Shown: piece by piece, positions 57,925 to 64,000 of the stretch
Numbering within the stretch: position 1 is the first letter of the stretch
Layout: each line of letters begins with the position of its first letter
Assembly: GCF_032854445.1 (NCBI RefSeq)
Contig: NC_088305.1
Span: 28,794,628 to 28,858,627 of the forward strand
Length of the DNA stretch: 64,000 bases
Direction: 5' to 3'
DNA from: Liolophura sinensis
Lineage: Eukaryota; Mollusca; Polyplacophora; Chitonida; Chitonidae
Program-made: the position numbers and the translations under genes
Notes under the pieces: model-generated
The model's database searches: none
What the model saw: the letters and a program-made list of their open reading frames with translations, nothing else
What the model was told of the DNA's origin: nothing

Positions 57925-58499
57925 TTTCTTTGATGCAATAATGATTACTTTTGATAGGCTATTTTTGTGCCACAAGGCATGTCTGTATAATAACTGATAG
58001 CTCTTATTTTCATGAGGATATAGGTCAATTCTCCGTCCCCGTAAGGGTAATATCACTTCACGCGCGGAAAGTTGGGGTAATCCATGGGCCGGTTCAAATT
58101 GGCCGCGGTAAAGTTCTCAGCGAACCACCAGCCAGCTCGCAAGGTCGCAGAGCAGTTGTTGCTGACGTCGTAGTCAAAGATGCTGAACGGTTTGCCGTGA
58201 TGTTACGCTGTGGGTCATTGGGCGGCGTCAGGGAATCTCCGTCAAACGTTCCAGGTCTGTATGAACCAAGGTGGAGAGTGTAGCGCTCAGTTTCGCTCCC
58301 CACTGATATCTGGTCATAGTACACATACTTATAGTTTTCGCCAGGCCGCACCAGGCCGATAACCAATTCATAAACCCCTTGTCTTTTAATCTGGTGCAGA
58401 TGATCATTGCCAATCCAGTTGTTGTGCATCCCTTCTTTATATACTTGCCAGGTTGAAAGAATTCTTTTGTCGTGCCAAAAAACCTTTGCATGATGTAGG

Positions 58500-59128
58500 C
58501 TGTCCCGCCAACATTATAATTGTTACACTTGACTTGAAAAGGCTGTGGCTAATCCTAAGGTTGTATGAGGACGTGTGTCCAACTGTTGACCCTATCTCTG
58601 GAGCCCTCTGAGCAGTCCAGGGGTGTAGAAAATACAGCGATTAGTAAACGTACAATAGAGAATAAGTAGAGTTTTAGACGTAACTTAGAGAACTAATTTC
58701 TCTATACATATGGCATGGGTCATACACGTATAGATGACATCACAGAAACTAAATGAAAACTAAATCACAGAAAGACATCTTGAGACGTGGCACAGAAATA
58801 AAGCTTTCTGTAGATTCATGCACAGATAGGCAGTCAAAAATTTTCAATTTTGGCAGAAAGACACAAGCACAGTTCTGGGAGAGCAAAAAAAAAGTCATCA
58901 TCCAAATCGTGTACGATGTTGATATCTAAAGCACTTTAAAGTGGAGCGATCTATATATACAGAGTTAAACGTGAAACCATAAATAGATAATAAATCTATT
59001 TGTTGGAATAAACCACCAAAGAAAAGTAAATCAATCCATACGTGTTAGATAATTAGAGTCATTTATAAAATGTATGATGTAATGAAAGGAAAACGGTTTG
59101 CACGTATTTATATCTTCATATCCCCCCC
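58500..59128. other. Start of fibrinogen exon and adjacent intron
   Basis: The 3' part (58500-58623) belongs to the broken FReD exon. Its exact acceptor is uncertain. TGCTCAG|AGGGC (splice after 58611 on the minus strand) fits the phase of exon 2 but would remove the DCS residues. 58624-59128 holds nothing recognised. Confidence 0.4.
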
Positions 59129-59133
59129 CCCCC

Positions 59134-59166
<33 letters not shown>
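59129..59166. repeat. Poly-C tract
   Basis: About 38 cytosines with a single A, in the intron of the fibrinogen-domain gene. The G-rich strand could form a quadruplex. Tract length in the assembly is unreliable. Confidence 0.95.
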
Positions 59167-59324
59167 ATGTACCAACCAAAATTCAAAAACTCTTTTAATC
59201 ATTCAAATACTATTCATTTATAAGTTTCCCGGAAGAACAATGATGATAAAATCTGACCCATCTCATTACGGTTCCCCAAATAAGGCTTCCGAATATGACG
59301 GGAAACGAACTTGTTGGGCTATAG

Positions 59325-59625
59325 AATGTTTACGTCGAAACAGACATTCGTGTACAAGCTGTCAACCAGTAGAGACATTCCAGGTCAGTAATCGTGAGGA
59401 CAGTTCCCAAAACGACGATTTCAGGAAAAGATATAAAGTACGAAAATAGGACGGAGTCATGTAATGACAAGCTGTCAACAGTTGATAATGATGTTGGAAA
59501 GACTCAAGGTATGTTCTTAGAGAATGAGTGAAATCAGCCGATAATAATATATGTATCTCAGTTGCGCTTAGATTGCAACTGTTCATACATCGATTGTGAC
59601 GATCAATACACAGGTATAGGTCAGC
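59325..59625 (+). repeat. Dispersed repeat R1, copy 4
   Basis: TTACGTCGAAACAGACATTC, GTCAGTAATCGTGAGGACAG and GTATCTCAGTTGCGCTTAGA match 13217-13560 in the same orientation. Confidence 0.75.
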
Positions 59626-59744
59626 CACAAGGGAGGACAAATTTGTCAATGAGTCGTTTGGCGTTTTTAAGAATCCGCATACAGTTGACACCTGATTTTT
59701 TTCAATTGTACAATAGTATTTTTTAAAACTGACTGAACTTCTTG

Positions 59745-59965
59745 TAGTGCCTTCTAGGTGTAGACATAAGAACGGTGCACTCTTAAACACCTCAGATAAC
59801 TTTAGTTCATCCCTGACTGGTAAATCATATTATGTTCAGTCTTACATTAATCTTAGCTGTAACCCATCAGATTACCTTTATTTGTTTCCATGCAAACGGT
59901 GGGGGTTCATAGTATGTTGGAAAGACGACCCGCGAATTACATCTAAATGAAAATCAGCCCGGAAA
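59745..59965 (+). mobile_element. Penelope-like element tail (GIY-YIG), frameshifted
   Basis: The plus frame reads DNFSSSLTGKSYYVQSYINL, then CNPSDYLYLFPCKRWG. In the next frame the motif continues as YVGKTTRELHLNE after a stop. Together these are the finger and GIY-YIG start of a Penelope-like element, inactivated by a frameshift and a TAG. Confidence 0.78.
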
Positions 59966-60351
59966 AAACAGCTTCTAATAGGTCAACATTTTGCTGACTC
60001 ACGACCTTAGCTGGAACCACTTCCGCATTCAAATAACATGATTTATCCCTCTTCAAAGCATACTCTTTCCTAACACAAGAAATGTTTTCAAGAGCCATCA
60101 CAGAAGCCAACCCAGCCATGGTAGGAGGACCTTTCATAAGCAGTCGATTCATAGCAACATAACTGTCAGCCATCCGGTAGGTTTGTCCAACTAATGACAT
60201 GCATGCTCTACGTACAGTTCTATATGCCCTATTTCTGAAAATATTGAGTAACGTGCCTACAGAGGTAACATCTACTTCTACACACTCTGTATCACTCTGT
60301 GTGACGTGTGTATGCCATATCCTATTTTCCACCTTACGATCCATTCAGAAT
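59966..60351 (-). other. Unrecognised 133-codon minus frame
   Basis: The frame at 59943-60344 (RTVRRACMSLVGQTYRMADS among its residues) has no family I recognise. It lies between two Penelope fragments of the opposite strand. A transposase remnant is conceivable but unsupported. Confidence 0.25.
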
Positions 60352-60782
60352 AGTTCAGTGCTAAGAACAGACAGTTCCTAAAATTAAAGTACCTGGATAG
60401 GGGCCTAGATTTAATCAACATACCACGGGTTTCAAATAATCCAGAGGGTTGCAATGCTGTGCCGAGTTATTTCAAAATGCGAGAGCCTAATATCCTGAAA
60501 TTATACAAAGCGAATTGCATCAAGTTATTCAATTACCCGAAAGCAGTTAAAGATTTTTATGCGGAAATTACCTCTGGCTATACTTATAGTAGATGCAGTT
60601 GTGACTGTGAGTCGTCAAACATCATTTATCATCCATGACAGCATGTCATGACTGCTAATCTTGACGTTGTAAACAACGATGATTTACGAAGTCTGCTGGT
60701 GACTGGTACGAAGTATAGAGAGCCGAGAAAGATAAACATGAGAGCTAATAAGAAAACAGTCCTTTCAGCGATTGAAAACTGA
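60352..60782 (+). mobile_element. Penelope-like element head (N-terminal region), one stop
   Basis: The plus frame reads GLDLINIPRV, LFNYPKAVKDFYAEITSG, RCSCDCESS and, after one in-frame TGA at 60636-60638, HVMTANLDVVNNDDLRSLLV with TGTKYREPRKI. That is the conserved region ahead of the reverse transcriptase in Penelope-like elements (HxHVxTGDLxIVxNxxLR, GxxYREP). It ends at a TGA before any RT block. Confidence 0.78.
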
Positions 60783-60946
60783 GAAAAAATAACATTGTGT
60801 CCATCCTAAATTTTTGAGAACTGTTGACTGCTTCTATTTGCATGATGCCATCATAATTTCGTACTCCATACTCTTTCTTAGTTCTTTTGTGATTTGTGCT
60901 GAGCATTGTTTAACAGGTAAAGAAATTGTAGTAATGGTTAATATAT

Positions 60947-61078
60947 TAGATTGGTGTTTTACGCCGTACTCAAGAATGTTTCACTCATACCACGGCGGCC
61001 AGATTTGATTTTATTTATTTACTGATTGGTGTTCTACGCCGTACTCAAGAATATTTCTCTCATACTACGGCGGCCACC
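60947..61078 (-). repeat. Tandem pair of truncated SINE-A tails
   Basis: ATTGGTGTTTTACGCCGTAC through CACGGCGGCCAG is followed, with the junction GGCCAGATTTGATTTTATTT, by a second TTGGTGTTCTACGCCGTACT through CTACGGCGGCCA. It lies in intron 2 of the fibrinogen-domain gene. Confidence 0.88.
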
Positions 61079-61242
61079 CTGTAGTAATGGTGATACAAAG
61101 TTATTGCTACTTTGTAACAACACAAAACTCTGTGTCGTCATAATATCTAATCATCCATAACATAAAAAATTGCCAAGGGGACCAGGAGTCGGGAATGCAG
61201 AATCTTCGTCTAAGCATGCGTACTGTACAGGTAATAACTTAC

Positions 61243-61342
61243 CTCTCATAAGCCGCTGACATGTGAGGCCGGCATAACTTCCCACACATTTACACCTGTC
61301 CTCATCGTCCAGGTATTCTCCTCCATTCTGACACGGAGACTC
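61243..61342 (-). CDS. EGF-like exon (exon 2)
   Basis: 100 nt. Acceptor TTTTGCAG, donor ATGAGAG|GTAAGT. Phase 0 in, phase 1 out. It reads ESPCQNGGEYLDDEDRCKCV, then GSYAGLTCQRLMR. Of the six EGF cysteines only positions 2, 4, 5 and 6 are present. Cys1 and Cys3, which pair with each other, are both absent. Confidence 0.85.
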
Positions 61343-61499
61343 CTGCAAAAGAAATCACAGATTTCGGTAAACTTTAAAACTGAATGGTTTTGTTGTACAA
61401 ATTTAAGAACAATGGAAGCGAAATAGACTGCAGTTGTCAACTGCATCATGCGTGTCTAGTTCTTTATAGAGAGACTTCACTTTGTCTCTCCATATCTAT

Positions 61500-61700
61500 G
61501 CTTTCTTAGACATTCATATACCAGCCATCAACCAAATGGACGTTCCAGGTATATAACTGCCAGCCCAATTACCAAAACGTCGTGTAGCACAAACCACCGA
61601 AAAACTAAGAAAGGATATAAAGTACAAATTAGGACGAAATCATGCAAAGAGTAGTCACCAGTTGTACATGATGTACATGGCCCCTCTACAAGATTTGTGG
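61500..61700 (+). repeat. Dispersed repeat R1, copy 5
   Basis: CATATACCAGCCATCAACCA, GGACGTTCCAGGTATATAAC and GCACAAACCACCGAAAAACT match the 5' part of copies 1 and 3. It lies in intron 1 of the fibrinogen-domain gene. Confidence 0.72.
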
Positions 61701-62102
61701 TTCTTTCCCAAATCTTGTCAATATCTTTCAGACATATTCTAGAGTAAAAAGAATTCCGCAACCTTTGTCTGTGTTCTCAAACTATAATGTTCTTAGTTTT
61801 AAATGGTCAATACGTAATTTTGTTACCATTTGTCATGTATGTGAGAAAAATTTAAATAATGAGAAATAACCAACATATGTGACTATTAACTCATTCGAAG
61901 AAATTACACCTCGATGGGTAAAACTTAAGAAAAAAATTACATCTAATATTTTGTATTATCTACATGTCGACGTGTTAGCTATAGATGAGGACACCTTCCA
62001 TAGGTGATCAGTGTAAATTTGTGAAATGGAGATGGCCTGAATATGTTACACGCCGATGAACTTGAAACATGATGATAGCCTCTACATGTGACTGTATCTT
62101 AC
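61701..62102. other. Intron 1 remainder, nothing recognised
   Basis: AT-rich intronic sequence without a repeat or open frame of note. Confidence 0.5.
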
Positions 62103-62399
62103 CCTTTCGTAATAAATGCACGTTGACGGCAGTAAGTTTGCCGTCAGAGCTCTCCTCTTGAATAACTCACACCTGACGGGATAATCTTGGTAAGTTTCCT
62201 GACAGACATTGAAGGACATGCAAATATCCTGGTTTAGACATTTCATAGAGCACTCCGTGGCGGACTTGGCTCCAAATAACGTCATCTCATCTCCAGAGTC
62301 GGAAAGCTCTTTCTTCTGGTAAGCAAACGATCTGAAATTGGCTGCGGATGTTGACGTGCACAACCAGAGATAAGCAGCTATTCCAGTACAGAGTTTCAT
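62103..62399 (-). CDS. PAN/apple-like exon with signal peptide (exon 1)
   Basis: 99 codons, phase 0, donor GAAAGG|GTAAGA. MKLCTGIAAYLWLCTSTSA is a typical cleavable signal peptide. The mature part shows the PAN pattern: ATECSMKCLNQDICMSFNVC with a later C in VRCELF and a last one in STCIYY. The exon is free of stops, and its start codon opens the frame. It is the 5' end of the fibrinogen-domain gene. Confidence 0.85.
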
Positions 62400-63729
62400 G
62401 ATGATAGCATCTGTGGGAATGCTTTAGAGAATACACTTTTACAGGAAATACTCCAGTGTTTCGATTATTGGATACGGCGTAAAACACGATGAAATCAAAA
62501 TCAAATCCATTATTGGACGTGGTGAAAAGATCATCGTCTTTTTGCGATGTTAATATGGGTTTGTAAGTACTATACAGTCAATTACCTCGCGATGTGGAAA
62601 ATTAATACCTGCTCAGCTTTCGCTAGATCGTCTACTACATTCCATTAAATGGTTTGCTTCTCAGGTGTCCTTTGAAATTGCACTTGCATGCTTCCGTGTA
62701 AATGAAACGCATACATTTGTAAAACATCGATACCAATTAGATTTACCAAATCCGATACCAAGGATTTAAGTAGATTGCCTACATTATGCTGCTATTTTTT
62801 GTATTGATATTTTTTTCTTCGTGTGAAAGTTTTCCATGGAATTGGAATCGATAACTAGTAAAAGCCACACCGCTCAATTCCGTCGTAGAATCTCCAGAAG
62901 TACACAGTTGCCTTAGTCCGCATCATAAAGGGACGCTTCAATCACAAGACCGCCATTGTTAGTCACGGGACTGCCAGTCTCTTTCGATCATCGCCAATTA
63001 TACCACAGAAAATCTACCTCGTGAAAAGAGTTTCTTGTATAGCCGCCTCTTATTATATAGTTTGACATTCCTATCTTGGTAAAATAGGAGAGGGTTTAAG
63101 TGGACATCCATATGTATGGAAAGTCATTCTGATGTTCAGGAAAAGCCTATTTTACAGCCCTTTAAGCATTGTTACCCATTGTTGTGGCACTGACAATGTG
63201 GGTTAATCCAGACCTCCTGTGGGCCTTCGACCATTACAATTTTCATTTTTTTATACATCTGTTAATCATCTCTCTACTTTATGCATATTTTCCGTCAATG
63301 GTGGTAATTTTGTGCGGAAATTACCTCATCGTTGATCTTGGTCGGAGCATGGTGAACACCTCCTGGTGCTTCGAGCCCAGATGAGTGAACTGTGGTCCCT
63401 ATAGTGACGAACCCGAGCATATTTAACTCACTATCTGAGATTTTAGTTCGAGCAAACAACGTATTTATGTATAGATATTTCCCTACGTTCAGTTTATCTA
63501 AAAAGAGTAGGATGGTTTCAGCTTCTTTAAATTTCCAGTGATGTCATATTCAGTACGGAAAAGGAAAACGAAGAGGTCCAACTTTCCCCCGAATGACCGG
63601 ATAGAAATGCTCTGAACTCTCACTTTCAAACTCCTCCATTAAACTGTCGTAGATTCTTGGTTTGAATGACGTCTTCCATAGTTTATAAATTTACGATGGT
63701 CGAGATCTCTGTTCACTTACACTGCACAT
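62400..63729. other. 5' flank of the fibrinogen-domain gene, no gene seen
   Basis: TACGGCGTAAAACAC at 62473-62487 is a SINE-A tail scrap. No promoter element or other gene could be supported. Confidence 0.45.
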
Positions 63730-63990
63730 GATTTTATTTTATTTATTTACTGATTGGTGTTCTACGCCGTACTCAAGAATATTTCACTCATACTACGGCG
63801 GCCAGATTTGATTTTATTTATTTACTGATTGGTGTTCTACGCCGTACTCAAGAATATTTCACTTATAAAACGGCGATTAACATTATGATGGGAAGAAACC
63901 GGGCAGAGCCCACACGAAACCCACGACAACCCGAAAGTTGTTGACAGACCTTCCCAAGTCCGGCCGTTCAGAACACGTGAAGAGTGTGAC
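63730..63990 (-). repeat. SINE-A tail plus longer SINE-A copy in tandem
   Basis: A 70-bp tail piece ends CTACGGCGGCCAG and is joined through ATTTGATTTTATTTATTTAC to a longer copy (GGTGTTCTACGCCGTACTCA, AACCGGGCAGAGCCCACACG, AGACCTTCCCAAGTCCGGCC). The junction is the same as at 60947-61078. Confidence 0.88.
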
Positions 63991-64000
63991 AAGTTCTAAA

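Larger units (their letters stand above)
58053..62399 (-). pseudogene. Secreted PAN/EGF-like/fibrinogen-related domain gene, broken in the fibrinogen exon
   Basis: Three-part gene on the minus strand. Exon 1 (62399-62103) encodes a signal peptide and a PAN/apple-like domain. Exon 2 (61342-61243) encodes an EGF-like module. A fibrinogen-domain (FReD) exon lies at about 58623-58053. FReD hallmarks are in the right order: LDCSEG, PQPFQVKCNN, IMQRF, NNWIGNDHLHQI, VYELVIGL, ISVGSETERYTLHLG, PFSIFDYDVSNNCSA, GWWFAENF and ANLN. In the FReD part there are in-frame TAG codons at 58555-58557 and 58549-58551 and apparent one-base losses near 58430 and 58200. The second Cys of the C-terminal disulfide (GWWYxxC in the family) is also missing. 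Molluscan relatives are secreted lectin-like proteins. This copy cannot make a full FReD unless the sequence is wrong. Confidence 0.85.

Noticed and set aside
57651-58056. Two minus frames of 95 and 130 codons
   Set aside because: They run through the N gap, so most of their length is unknown sequence.

Overview
This is eukaryotic, AT-rich, intron- and repeat-dense nuclear DNA with no bacterial features. The abundant tRNA-derived SINEs (one ending in a CGTAAAACACCAAT-type tail, one in CGTTAAACCTCAAGCACTCACTCACTC), together with a secreted PAN/EGF/fibrinogen-like gene and Penelope, BEL/Pao and non-LTR elements, point to a lophotrochozoan, most likely a marine mollusc. The species cannot be told from the window.

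Only one gene looks intact: an eight-exon SLC1-type (glutamate/neutral amino acid transporter family) gene on the minus strand, 16502 to 7811. It encodes 524 residues with every splice phase matched. Its sodium-site residues are kept, but residues that bind substrate and proton in known relatives are replaced. Its sixth intron holds about 18 copies of a 79-bp unit that resembles the exon 6 / intron 6 splice donor itself.

Two further genes are broken. A UDP-glycosyltransferase (36636-38173, plus) has two in-frame stops and a frameshift. A secreted PAN + EGF-like + fibrinogen-domain gene (62399-58053, minus) has two clean 5' exons, but its fibrinogen domain carries two in-frame stops and two one-base frame losses.

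Layout. 1-4330: no gene, SINE pieces and an AT microsatellite. 4338-7480: two tandem arrays (93 bp and 76 bp). 7811-16502: SLC1 gene with SINEs, a dispersed repeat and the 79-bp array in its introns. 16503-28290: mostly non-coding, with a small DNA transposon, a foldback element, SINEs and a BEL/Pao remnant. 28294-35330: an 82-bp array, SINEs and a composite 52/86/33-bp minisatellite. 36636-38173: UGT pseudogene. 40140-42207: a 5'-truncated non-LTR retrotransposon. 42208-52690: dispersed repeats and two more LINE fragments. 52868-57310: 75-bp and 55-bp arrays, SINEs, a Penelope fragment and a foldback copy. 57725-57924: a 200-N gap. 58053-64000: fibrinogen-domain pseudogene with Penelope pieces in its second intron and SINE dimers on both sides of its 5' exons.

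The genes do not form a pathway. The main story is an unusual transporter gene in a region shaped by local tandem amplification and by retroelements. Seven unrelated arrays with 33-93-bp periods make up roughly 8 kb of the 64 kb.
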